A stretch of 64,000 nt of DNA. Source: Barthelona sp. PCE (Eukaryota > Metamonada: BaSk clade). The stretch's first letter is position 1. Each line of letters starts with the position of its first letter. Location: contig JAUFOR010000003.1 of the NCBI GenBank assembly GCA_040285745.1, positions 558,001 through 622,000 of the forward strand. The letters run 5' to 3'. Made by a program: the position numbers and the translations under genes. Below are positions 28,346 to 37,440 of this stretch, piece by piece. The notes beneath the pieces are model-generated. The model was not told the DNA's origin, ran no database searches, and worked only from the letters and a program-made list of their open reading frames with translations.

Positions 28346-30571
28346 ATGTCCACTGTACTTTTACACAGCGTTCCACAACGCAAATCTGTTAAATCAGCAC
28401 TTTTAAGGGCTTTAAGAAGATTTGGGGAAGTGAAAGAAGTACTATGGGTTAGCAACAACGGACGAGTTGTGTTTGAATCTGAAGAAGCTGCAGTCAAAGT
28501 ATGCAGTTCACCAAAATTTCGTTTTAAGATCGATAAGAATCGTTCATGCACAATTAACGTTTCCCTAAGCAGCGGGATAACATCGTTCCTCAGTACATCA
28601 GGAGCTAAATCAGAAGTCTCATCTAAAAGTGGCCAACTATCTATCCCTCAGCCACAACAAAACACTCATACTCCCCTTCCCACTCCTCACCTCAGCGTTA
28701 TATCCCACACATCTCCATACCAAACACCTCTATTGTCATCATTTGATGATAAATCAAAGGTTTCATGCGTTCATCCATGCTCTAAGAATGGATTAATGAG
28801 ATCAATTCGCCTCCAGCGCTTCTCAAACGTATTTTACGACTTCAAGGTGCCACTTAACAGTGGTACCACTGTTATTATTGCAGAGCGGGGATCTGGGAAA
28901 TCGTATCTTGCAAAATTGCTTAGTTTGATCCAATGCTCATATCAACGTTTGTCGGAAACAGAAGGGGCTCACGACTACGACATCCCTAGGACCGAGAACC
29001 TTTGTGTAGAAAAGAAATCATCAATTGAGTTGAATTTCGATGGAAACACTCACATGGTATTTATTAGAAATAAGGAGAGTCATTTGAACTACTGTTTCTA
29101 TGTGAACAACGGGTTTTATTCAACCGATAACCAGTATCCGTTGTTATGTATTGTGGATCTAGAAGATGGACTAATTCTGCCTGTTGAATACAAACGAAAT
29201 CACAAGATTTCATTTGACGGAGGATATGGTCGGATTATACGATTTCTTATTGCAGTCCTGATGCAGAATGATGAAGCTTATGGTGCATTTTTGGAACTCA
29301 TCAATTTGTTTTATCGCAATTTTGAGGGTTTTGAACATAACATAGAAGATGAGGAAGACAGCATTCTTCGCATGTATCCCATGTTCAAGGACAGGAAAGG
29401 GAAGGCTAAGAGAGATGTAGAGCTTTTTGATGCCGAAATGACGTTTAAGAGATTAGTATTGCTCATTGTTCCGGCTTTAACATTGAAGTACGATATTTTT
29501 TGCATCAACTGTGGGTTTAGGGGCATGTCAAGTGATGAATATACCACATTTTGTGATGTGATCAACCATCTTCAACAGAGATGTTCAAAACAATTTTTGT
29601 ACATAACAAATTGTGAACAGGCGCTTCAGATTTTCCCTAAGTATGATTGCAGGCTGATGTACTGCAGCAAAAACAGGACAAAAATCGTTGATTTGGGAGT
29701 ATTGCCATATTTTGAATTTTTTGGCGAGTTCGATTTACGCGCTCTTCAGTTAGATTTTTACTTCAACGTGTTGAGATCAAGATCACTCATCATTGTTGAG
29801 ACAGAAACAGATAGATCTATGCTCTTGACACTGTTTAAAAAGTGTGATTTCTCACAATCCTTCTTCAAAAGATTTTTTTTCGTGACGCTTGATTCACTTA
29901 TTGGGGATAACATACCTGATCTGGATTGTCTCTCAATTGGTAATGTGAAGTGTCCGATATACCATTCGTTCATATCACACTTTCTTGAACGAGTAAGCGC
30001 CTTGAGTGGGTCTCAATTGAAAGCGTTTGTGTTTTGCGGCCACGGGGGCCGTATGGTGCACGAAGTTAAGCTGTTTGAAGATAAAGTGGCGAATTTGCAA
30101 CCTAACACAGCCTTTTCTTTAAAATATCTTTTTTATAATCGTTATGGGGTAGCATGTGAGGTGCTCAACCAGGATGCGATTATTGAATATTGTGTAAGTA
30201 AGTACTCTGATCGCTTCCAGACATCAGAAGAACTTTGCTCAGCTTTTGTTGAGATGAGTCCAAGGTTTTATCCTCATCTTTTGAACATATTTGTTTACAC
30301 ACAGTTACTCCGCGCTACAATGGAACGAAAAATGGTTAATACGCACGATTTGTTTCAGCAAGTATCACACAGTATTCAAGGGTTACCTATAGACAAGTGT
30401 TTAACCTTGATTCCGTTTGAAATTGGATGGGGAATCATTTCTACTGTGCTTAAAGAACGTTTTGGTGTTTATATTGATTCAGGAGAGATTCTAGCTTCAT
30501 TTACACAAAAAAATATCTCACAATGTCTTTTACAATTATTTAAAAGTCTGATACCACAGAATGAGAGATAA
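28346..30571 (+). CDS. RRM + OLD-like ATPase with Toprim-like domain
   Basis: A 741-residue protein of unusual build. Residues 3-70 resemble an RRM (VLLHSVPQ as RNP2, GRVVFES as RNP1). Residues 75-145 are a Ser/Pro/Thr/Gln-rich linker. From 151, MRSIRLQRFSNVFYDFKVPL then VIIAERGSGKSYLAKLL reads like the start of an SMC/RecF/OLD ATPase, with Walker A at about 179-186. The place of Walker B reads YDIFCINCG, lacking the usual Asp-Glu. Residues about 455-600 follow the OLD order: LDFYFNVLRSRS LIIVETETDR, a Toprim-like V-E-x-x-x-D motif, but the DxD strand is replaced by AFVFCGHGG. OLD proteins are bacterial/phage-defence nucleases. Whether this one cuts nucleic acid is doubtful given the lost acids. 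Role unknown; the architecture is inferred. Confidence 0.55.
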   Translation: MSTVLLHSVPQRKSVKSALLRALRRFGEVKEVLWVSNNGRVVFESEEAAVKVCSSPKFRFKIDKNRSCTINVSLSSGITSFLSTSGAKSEVSSKSGQLSIPQPQQNTHTPLPTPHLSVISHTSPYQTPLLSSFDDKSKVSCVHPCSKNGLMRSIRLQRFSNVFYDFKVPLNSGTTVIIAERGSGKSYLAKLLSLIQCSYQRLSETEGAHDYDIPRTENLCVEKKSSIELNFDGNTHMVFIRNKESHLNYCFYVNNGFYSTDNQYPLLCIVDLEDGLILPVEYKRNHKISFDGGYGRIIRFLIAVLMQNDEAYGAFLELINLFYRNFEGFEHNIEDEEDSILRMYPMFKDRKGKAKRDVELFDAEMTFKRLVLLIVPALTLKYDIFCINCGFRGMSSDEYTTFCDVINHLQQRCSKQFLYITNCEQALQIFPKYDCRLMYCSKNRTKIVDLGVLPYFEFFGEFDLRALQLDFYFNVLRSRSLIIVETETDRSMLLTLFKKCDFSQSFFKRFFFVTLDSLIGDNIPDLDCLSIGNVKCPIYHSFISHFLERVSALSGSQLKAFVFCGHGGRMVHEVKLFEDKVANLQPNTAFSLKYLFYNRYGVACEVLNQDAIIEYCVSKYSDRFQTSEELCSAFVEMSPRFYPHLLNIFVYTQLLRATMERKMVNTHDLFQQVSHSIQGLPIDKCLTLIPFEIGWGIISTVLKERFGVYIDSGEILASFTQKNISQCLLQLFKSLIPQNER

Positions 30572-30641
30572 AAATGGAAGAAATAAAAATTAAAAAAACT
30601 ATTAAAAAAGGATCATCTGAAAGGAATACAAAGCATTTGTT

Positions 30642-31905
30642 TTAAGAATATTGTTCGACAGGAATCACTTCAGGAAGGGGAAGAATCTCAACGCCCAGTT
30701 CTCTTTCGACTTCATATAACGTAATCTTGTCACGATCTGTGACAAAGTTAACAGCAATAGCACGAGTACCAAAACGTCCACCACGACCAATACGATGCAG
30801 ATAAGTAGCAGCATTAGAGGGGAAATCAAAGTTAAACACGACATTGACCTCAGGAGCATCTATACCACGAGTGATTAAATCAGAGGCAACGAGGAATCGG
30901 ATCTTACCTGATCTGAAATCTTGGAAAACACGATTACGCTCGTGCTGGGTCATTTTTGAGTGTAGATGGAAAGTAGCATAATCAAGTTGAGTGAGTTTTC
31001 TGGAAAGAAGTTCAACTCTACGAACACTGTTGCAGAAAATTACACATTGAGAAAGCTGAAGTTTTGTCATGAGGAAGTGGAGACATTGCAGCTTTTGATT
31101 CTCATCAATATAACCATAGTACTGAGTGACACCCTCGAGGATGAGCTCGTTCATAAGGTTAACTTTCTTAAGATCCTGTCCACTTCTCATGAAACGGTTA
31201 ACGAATGCTCCAACGGACTCTGGATATGAAGCAGAGAACAGGGCAGTCTCGTGTTCAGGTAAGTGGGTGAAGACGTTGGCGATGTCTTCTCTGAACCCAG
31301 TTGAGACAAGCTTGTCTGCTTCGTCCAAAACAACAGCAATGAGATTATTGGTCTTGATAATCTTACGACGAAGGAATGAGACTAAGCGGCCAGGGGTTGC
31401 GACGACCATGTGTACCTTCTGCTTGAAACGTAAGATATCTTGTTGCCAATTTCCACCTCCAGTGGTACAAACAACCTCAAAACCATCAATAAATTTGCCG
31501 AGTTCTTTGGCAACGTTGGAGGTTTGGAGAGCTAGTTCACGGGTAGGAACGATAATAATAACTTGAGGATTGAAGATATCGATGTCAATACGTTCAATGT
31601 AGGGAATAAGGAATGATGCAGTTTTTCCCGTACCGTTTTTGGCACGGACAAGGACATCTTTGCCAAATAGAATGTGAGGAATTACTTCTTCTTGAATAGG
31701 TGAAGGGTTTTCGAAACCCTTTTCAACGATGCCCATAAGGAGCTCCTGTTGCAGGTTCCAGTCTTCAAACTCGATGCCTTTGGTAGCTAGTACATCCTAA
31801 ATGTGAGAAAATGTTTGTGAAAAAAAATGATGCAATTGACCCAATTGTACGTCGTTTGCCCATGAACTGTTAACAACATACGTCTGTGCGGTATACTTCA
31901 GTCAT
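30642..31905 (-). CDS. DHH1: DEAD-box helicase Dhh1/DDX6, one intron
   Basis: Joining exon 1 (31905-31882, MTEVYRTD) and exon 2 (31796-30642) gives a 392-residue DEAD helicase: without the intron the first ATG would cut off the FEDWNLQQELLMGI segment, typical of Dhh1/DDX6. Motifs: Q (NPSPIQEE), I (AKNGTGKT), Ia (PTRELALQ), Ib (TPGRL), II (DEAD), III (SAS, usually SAT), IV (VIFCNS), V (TRGIDAPEVNVVFNFD) and VI (HRIGRGGRFG). Dhh1/DDX6 represses translation, promotes decapping and sits in P-bodies. It lacks the long tails of yeast and animal proteins. The splice junction is predicted from motif and protein match, not from transcripts. It diverges from the Sfi1-like gene. Confidence 0.9.
31797..31881 (-). 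other. Intron of DHH1 (85 nt)
   Basis: Read on the minus strand it begins GTATGT and ends TTCTCACATTTAG. Removing it joins codon 8 (GAC) to GAT in frame and restores the Dhh1 N terminus. The acceptor motif CTCACATTTAG is identical to that of the RPL11 intron. Confidence 0.85.
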
Positions 31906-32344
31906 TGCGCTTTGATATGTATGCTTTTTTGCGTGAAAAGGTAGAATAAATGCAGTGCATGTTCAAATAGGTGTTTTTATACTCCGTAGTAATTGTTTGA
32001 CCATTGTATAAAGGTTTGGGGTTATATTTCGTGCTATTTAAGTTCTTTATAGATTGTCAATATGGTTAGTGGGCCTTTTTACCAAATTCCAAATTTCTGC
32101 CATTAAAATCAACATTATGTGGTTTTTTTGGGTGAATAAGCGGATACCAGCGAAGCAACTACTTTTATTCACTTGATAATCCACATTACTTTTTTCATTG
32201 TGTATTAATAAGTATTGTAGTTTAAATGATGCGCCCAGTTTAAATATAGTGTTTATAATACGTGGAAGGTAAATACTTTAGCTTCATATGGGGTGCTTGT
32301 TTGGTTTGTCGTTTACCCATTTTTGTACCCTTTCAATGAATTAG
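31906..32344. other. Intergenic region, divergent promoters
   Basis: Spacer between DHH1 and the Sfi1-like gene. No gene or repeat seen. Confidence 0.45.
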
Positions 32345-34540
32345 ATGTATAATAGGCTGAACTTGGGCAAAAAAGAGGTCAGAGGGAGTCACTTTAAGCC
32401 TCAATACTCAAACAATATTGAGATGCTAGCTCAAAAGCGAAGTCTGGGCATGGTGAGCGAAAATAATCAATACCAACACATATCAGTACCCCAACCATCA
32501 CCAGTACGCAATAAGAAGAGACGTAAATCAAATTATAAGATGGCTGCCAAGAAGGATGATGCTGTTTCGGATGCACGAAAGTTTGAGCAGTTACAGGCTC
32601 GCTATGACGCGCTCCTGCTGCAATACCACGATCTTCAGCATAAATGTAGCACCCTAGATTCAACTGTTTCTGCAGTTTTTGGTTTGTTCGGAAAACTTGA
32701 GAAAACAACCGATGAGGCACTTCCTCTCCGACTAGAGACAGCACTGAAGCTCATGAAGCATTCAGTAACTGATTTAACTGATTTATTTGGCAATTCCAAG
32801 GAGAAGAAACTTAACGATGCTGCAACACTCATTCAACAAACATGGAGGGGTTATAAACGGCGCAAGAAGCTCCATAATTTGTTGAAGCTGAAGCAAGAAT
32901 GGAGATTGGAGCGTCTTACACACAGTGATTTGATTAGGTGCGTCGAACGATATTCAGTTTCTGTCTTAAGAAGAGTGCAATTGGCTGACTCAATGCGGAA
33001 AAGGTTGGATTTAAAGATTATGCGAAAAGCATTTCTTAGTTTGAAGCTGGAAATGGAAGAAAATCGAGTAGAGATGTTAGAGTTGAAACGACAAGAAGCT
33101 ATAATTGCTGAAAACCACCGTATTTACCAAATTTCTACAGCTTTTAAACAGTGGAAAGGTCTAACTTTCGGACCTCGGTCAATGAAATCTTATGAACGTC
33201 GTAGGAAGGAACGTTCATTGCAAGTAAGATCAGCACTGTTTCACAGCGGCATTGCAGTTGCGGAAATGACTGATGAGTACGTCGAGGCACATGTAATTGA
33301 GTCATTTATCGAAGACTTTTTGAAACGCTCATCAGCAAGACAAAGATCTTCAGTATTACGTGCATGGCGCTCCATCGCTGCTGATGATATGGACTTTGCC
33401 AAGCTGCAACGTGCTACTGATTTTTATAATAGACATTTATTGAAAAGAGGTTTTGAAAGTTTTAAAATTTTTGTTAAACAGCAGCAAACAACACTTTCTA
33501 TCATCAATACGCAAAGTTGGATTGCTCCGACCCAGCAGAATAGACTCACAGACGCGAAAAACCTTCACAAATTGGTGCAACCAGCCTTCGAGGCGTGGTT
33601 GGGATATGTCCGAAAACAGAAAGCCATTGTACAATTCGCTCAGCGCGTAATTGAGAACAGGCTCATCCGTATCATCGGGGCATGGCGTGGTCAGGCTCAC
33701 AAAGATCGAGAGAAGAAGACGATTGTTCTGGATTTGTTCAAGGGTTATGGAACACTTGTCAGAAAGAGGTTCTGGGATGTCTTGATGGTGCTCTCACAGC
33801 GTTCACGCGAACGTCGTCTCGCAATAGAGATTGTGCTCGAGCATCGTGAGAGGATGAGAACTCGAAAACTACTAAAGAAATGCTTCAAAGGGTGGCGTTA
33901 CGTTATAGTAGATGAGGTATCTAAGATTCCACTAGAAGGAGAGAAGTTGGTCAACGAGCTGCGTAGTAATTTACAGTCAGAGAAGAAGCTTGAAACCCAA
34001 TTGAAGTTGGCGGTGAATACAATCAACCAAATCAACAATCGGTTAAATTCTTTTGATGTAGAGCGACGCAACCTCCAGGACAAGATAGATAAGAGGAATA
34101 AGATTATTAAACGCCTGAGAAATATGCTGGATTTCCAGAAAAACCAAATCACACAGTTTGAAAGTGTTTTAAGTGATAGTTTTGGTATTTCAAAGGCAAG
34201 TCTATCAAGCGAGCGCAGTGGTGAGATCAATGAGCGTATTTCTGTCGATTTGACGGATTTGGATTTACCTATGCAAATAGAAGAAGAAGAGTTTGAAGTA
34301 CAAGAAGTCTCTGGAACACGTAATGCGTTGAAGAATCGTATTGTTGATCTTACATTGAACTTGGAGGAAGCAGAAATGAAGATAGATCAACAGGATAAGA
34401 GTTTAAATTTATTATACACTGCCCTTAAAAGTTCCCGAGAACAAAAACAACAAAGTAGCGTATTTAGTCGTTCTGGAACACCAGTTCAATCACCCATAAG
34501 TTCAACTAAGCCCTCTATTGTTCCTTCACTTCGAATGTAA
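32345..34540 (+). CDS. Sfi1-like IQ/centrin-binding repeat protein
   Basis: A 731-residue protein. Residues 1-75 are basic and disordered. About 80-110 form a coiled coil. A single IQ motif (ATLIQQTWRGYKRRKKL) lies at about 160-178. From about 180 to 540 there are helical repeats centred on a tryptophan in an FxxW or AW context: FKQWKGL, LRAWRSI, FEAWLGYV, IGAWRGQ and FKGWRYV, the spacing and sequence style of Sfi1 centrin-binding repeats. Residues about 550-640 are coiled coil and the tail is Ser/Pro-rich (PVQSPISSTKPS). Sfi1 links centrins in spindle-pole/basal-body structures, so a basal-body or contractile-fibre role is likely here. The family call rests on repeat pattern only. Confidence 0.6.
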   Translation: MYNRLNLGKKEVRGSHFKPQYSNNIEMLAQKRSLGMVSENNQYQHISVPQPSPVRNKKRRKSNYKMAAKKDDAVSDARKFEQLQARYDALLLQYHDLQHKCSTLDSTVSAVFGLFGKLEKTTDEALPLRLETALKLMKHSVTDLTDLFGNSKEKKLNDAATLIQQTWRGYKRRKKLHNLLKLKQEWRLERLTHSDLIRCVERYSVSVLRRVQLADSMRKRLDLKIMRKAFLSLKLEMEENRVEMLELKRQEAIIAENHRIYQISTAFKQWKGLTFGPRSMKSYERRRKERSLQVRSALFHSGIAVAEMTDEYVEAHVIESFIEDFLKRSSARQRSSVLRAWRSIAADDMDFAKLQRATDFYNRHLLKRGFESFKIFVKQQQTTLSIINTQSWIAPTQQNRLTDAKNLHKLVQPAFEAWLGYVRKQKAIVQFAQRVIENRLIRIIGAWRGQAHKDREKKTIVLDLFKGYGTLVRKRFWDVLMVLSQRSRERRLAIEIVLEHRERMRTRKLLKKCFKGWRYVIVDEVSKIPLEGEKLVNELRSNLQSEKKLETQLKLAVNTINQINNRLNSFDVERRNLQDKIDKRNKIIKRLRNMLDFQKNQITQFESVLSDSFGISKASLSSERSGEINERISVDLTDLDLPMQIEEEEFEVQEVSGTRNALKNRIVDLTLNLEEAEMKIDQQDKSLNLLYTALKSSREQKQQSSVFSRSGTPVQSPISSTKPSIVPSLRM

Positions 34541-34939
34541 AAGATGAAAGTATTTTCTTTAAATGCGCAAAGGAATGAAATACGGTAGTGAGTACAGTGG
34601 TAGTGGTCTTTTTAATATATTAATTAAAGCTGTAAAAAAATGGTCATTCTTCTACTTCCTTGCAAGATCTAGCTCTTCTCGCACTGTTAGATACCCTCAC
34701 ACCATTTATTATCATTTCTCTATGCTGAAAATACTTTGTGATCCCGAGCATTGAAAACATTTGTAAAAAAAAATTTCATTTCTTCTCAACCATCTATTTA
34801 GGAAGTGTCCCAGGAACCCATTTCCATTCCAGGCACAGTATCCACATGGTAAAAAGTGAAATAATAGAAAACAGACAATAAATTTCTCCTTTCTGTTTTC
34901 TTACTTATTTTGTTCTCTAAACATTTAAAAAACACCAAG
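34541..34939. other. Intergenic region, RPL11 promoter
   Basis: Spacer upstream of RPL11. An ATG-started frame of 63 codons (34563-34754) looks like chance. Pyrimidine-rich runs precede RPL11 (CTTTCTGTTTTCTTACTT, then TTTTGTTCTC). Confidence 0.45.
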
Positions 34940-35903
34940 ATGGCTACTACTTCTTTAACCAACATGCGTCGTATCTGCATTGATAAGTTGTCTATCAACA
35001 TTGCGTTAGGTGAGGCTAGCGATAAGGTATGTGTTATTTTCGAGCTTACGAGAGATTTATAAGGTAACGTGACCACTTTTTGTTGAAGAAAAGCAGCAAT
35101 ACGCAGATATATATTTTCTTAATGACTGCATTTTAAGGTTTCTGTTGTTTTTATGTGCACAACGTGTTTAACACAGCACTGTAACGATCTATTCCAAACT
35201 AAAATGCTCTTTGACGTCTGTGTGAGGATATAGAATTTCTATATTCAGCCATTCTCTTAGAAATGTCTCTTTTGAACTTTTAATTCTCTATTTGTGATAT
35301 ACACAGCCCACTTTGTTGTATACAAAGTCTCAAGAATGTTTTCTTGATGATTTTCTTACTTTTGTGTGGAAGCACTTTATTTTCAAACAATTATATTGAT
35401 GGGATACCATCCGCGTTATTCATTTAAACTTCTCAAAGCTATTGAAGAGACTTTAAACTCACATTTAGGTTGTCAAGGCTGCCCGTGTCCTTGAGGCCCT
35501 TACCGGTCAGAAGCCCGTCTTCGCCAAGGCCAAGCTCACCCGTCGTGGTTTCAACGTTCGTCGTGGTGAAGTTATTGCCACCTACGTGACCCTCCGTGGC
35601 AAGCGCGCTCACAACATCCTTACCAAGATTCTTGATGTCAAGGACAACTCCCTTCCCTCTTCCTTCTTTTCCAAGGAAGGTAACTTCAGTTTCGGTATTG
35701 AAGAGCACATTGATATCGAGGGACTTTCTTACGATCCTTCCATTGGTATCCATGGTATGTCCGTCACTGTTTGTCTCAAGCGCCCTGGTGGTCGTATCAC
35801 CAAGCGTCGTGCCCGTCGCGCAAAGATCGCCCCCCAGCACCACGTTACTGCCGACGAAGCCCGTCAGTGGTTTGTTGAGGAGTTCAACGGTCAACTCTTC
35901 TAA
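34940..35903 (+). CDS. RPL11: 60S ribosomal protein L11 (uL5), one intron
   Basis: Exon 1 (34940-35026) and exon 2 (35469-35903) join to 173 residues, the usual uL5 length. Exon 1 gives MATTSLTNMRRICIDKLSI, then NIALGEASDK; exon 2 continues VVKAARVLEALTGQKPVFAKA, the classic uL5 sequence, and later GNFSFGIEEHIDI and YDPSIGIHGM. RPL11 sits in the central protuberance of the large subunit, contacts 5S rRNA and, with L5, forms the 5S RNP. Codons are mostly C- or G-ended (GTC, CTT, AAG, CGT), unlike neighbouring genes, as expected for a highly expressed gene. Minus-strand frames over this region are shadows. Upstream is a pyrimidine-rich leader. Splicing is predicted, not shown by transcripts. 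Confidence 0.93.
35027..35468 (+). other. Intron of RPL11 (442 nt)
   Basis: Begins GTATGT and ends AACTCACATTTAG. It is much longer than the other two introns seen (51 and 85 bases). Inside are possible hairpins: ATATAGAA/TTCTATAT near 35230-35250, ATACA/TGTAT near 35300-35322, and TCAAGAA/TTCTTGA near 35331-35348. A structured RNA such as a snoRNA could be hosted here, but no clear C/D or H/ACA boxes were found. Confidence 0.85.
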
Positions 35904-36012
35904 GTTGCCTTTTTGATTGGTTGTTTTAGTAAACAAGTACAGAACTTTCTCAGTTTTATAAGGTTGCACAAGAAATTAAACATTACATTACTCTGCTTTT
36001 ATTAAACTAGTA

Positions 36013-37440
36013 CTAATGACGTTGTCTACGTCTTTTTTTCTTGTCTCCGCTCAGAGCTTTCTTTAAACGCTCTCCTTCAACGTCTACTTTCTCAAATGAT
36101 ACATCGTCCAAAGGTTCCAAATGCTGTTCAGATTTTCTCTTCCTATTTGTTTTTTTACCAGAATGAGCTGGGGGCTTCCTACGCTTGTTTGTAGGATGTG
36201 CATGTGTTTCAGTCTGTTGTCTCCTCTTCTTTTTAATCTTCTTTGGTGCTTCAGGTGTTTCTTCTCTCCTCTTATTTTTTCTACCATGCTTTGGTTCTCT
36301 CTCCTTCTTTCCTTTTCCTGTGATCTTAATAATTGATCTATTTAACTCATGTAAAGTTGCTTGTTTTAAATCTTCCACTAACTCAACAAATTTTTCATGT
36401 TGTTGATTCACAATTTGAACATCCATATCTAAATTAGCACTGCCTTGAGAATTAGCACTCAATACCCTACGTCGTCCGTCACTAGAATTTAGCAAATCTC
36501 GAACTGTTAAGGTATCCAAGTCACGCCATGTTAAAAGAGAAGATGGTGCACTGCGTTTCTCTTCCTCTTCAGGCTCATACTCATTAAAGCTATCATTATC
36601 TACTTCACTTTCGTTTTCTTCATAACGGGGTTCAGGAAGGGTGGTGTTGACGTCATGCATAATTTCATCAGTAACATCATCAATGTATTCTTCAACATGC
36701 TCACCAGCACTTGGTTGAGAACCTACATCATCGAATTCTTCTTCTTCTTCTTCAAAGTTAAACTTTGGAGCATTAATATGGTCTTCATCAAAAGTTGTTG
36801 AATCTAGTATTTCATCATGTTCCCGGGATTCATGCTCTTCATTAAATTGTGGAGATTCATACTCTTCATTAAATTGTGGAGATTCATGCTCTTCATTGAG
36901 GACTTCCTCCTCCTCATCACTAAATTTCTCAAAATCAGATACATGTTCAGGCTCTGCAGGACCAGGGGACTGTTCCCTGGATTTGACATCATTAACATCA
37001 TCATTAACATCTTCTGGTACTTCATCAAAATCGAAATCCTTCTTTTCTTCAACAACATCTTCAACCATCATCTCAACGTCCTCGTTCTCATAACTATGAT
37101 GTATATCATTTGCTTCTTCAACTGTATTTCCTTCAGTTGGATTTTCAAAATAAGTGTTTGCTGTAAGACCTTCTACCTCAACTAAATCATCTTCAATGAC
37201 CTCAGTTTCCTCGCGTGTCTCGATCGCACTGTTGTTTATGATAGGAGACTTCTGTTCTGCATCCAAAAGAGTAAAATCGTCGTTTTCTTCTTCAATTTCC
37301 CGTTCATTCGTGTTCTGGGGCTTCGAGCCTGTGTCGAGATCAAGAAGATCGTCCAGGTCGTCAAAATTTGCAGACATGGTTCCTTGAAAGGGATATTTTT
37401 GGAATAACATAGAATTTGTTTGTAATTGTTTTGCAGACAT
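36013..37440 (-). CDS. Low-complexity acidic protein with basic C terminus
   Basis: A 475-residue protein, or 454 if the second ATG (37377) is used; both ATGs start with the same 11 bases ATGTCTGCAAA. The first 300 residues are very acidic (Asp, Glu, Ser) and disordered, including a 9-residue repeat NEEHESPQF. A central helical segment (LLTWRDLDTLTVRDLLNSS, then NLDMDVQIVNQQHEKFVELVEDLKQATLHELNRSI) looks like a folded or partner-binding part, and the last 100 residues are strongly basic (KKIKKKRRQQ, KKKRRRQRH). Such acid-then-base proteins with Lys/Arg tails are common in nuclei and nucleoli, and this one has several nuclear-localisation-like clusters. No family recognised. It converges with RPL11 over 109 bases. 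Confidence 0.65.
   Translation of the reverse strand: MSAKQLQTNSMLFQKYPFQGTMSANFDDLDDLLDLDTGSKPQNTNEREIEEENDDFTLLDAEQKSPIINNSAIETREETEVIEDDLVEVEGLTANTYFENPTEGNTVEEANDIHHSYENEDVEMMVEDVVEEKKDFDFDEVPEDVNDDVNDVKSREQSPGPAEPEHVSDFEKFSDEEEEVLNEEHESPQFNEEYESPQFNEEHESREHDEILDSTTFDEDHINAPKFNFEEEEEEFDDVGSQPSAGEHVEEYIDDVTDEIMHDVNTTLPEPRYEENESEVDNDSFNEYEPEEEEKRSAPSSLLTWRDLDTLTVRDLLNSSDGRRRVLSANSQGSANLDMDVQIVNQQHEKFVELVEDLKQATLHELNRSIIKITGKGKKEREPKHGRKNKRREETPEAPKKIKKKRRQQTETHAHPTNKRRKPPAHSGKKTNRKRKSEQHLEPLDDVSFEKVDVEGERLKKALSGDKKKRRRQRH
36827..36900 (-). repeat. 27-nt tandem repeat (about 2.7 copies)
   Basis: Unit GATTCATGCTCTTCATTAAA + TTGTGGA (+ strand), in frame with the acidic protein; encodes the 9-residue NEEHESPQF / NEEYESPQF / NEEHESREH. 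Copies differ by one or a few bases, the third is partial. Confidence 0.85.

Noticed and set aside
34563-34754. 63-codon ATG frame between the Sfi1-like gene and RPL11
   Set aside because: No family similarity, AT-rich, and ordinary length for chance in a 400-base spacer.
34798-35076. Minus-strand frame over RPL11 exon 1
   Set aside because: Shadow of the spliced RPL11 gene.
35439-35969. 176-codon minus-strand frame over RPL11 exon 2
   Set aside because: Antisense of biased ribosomal-protein codons; no independent support.
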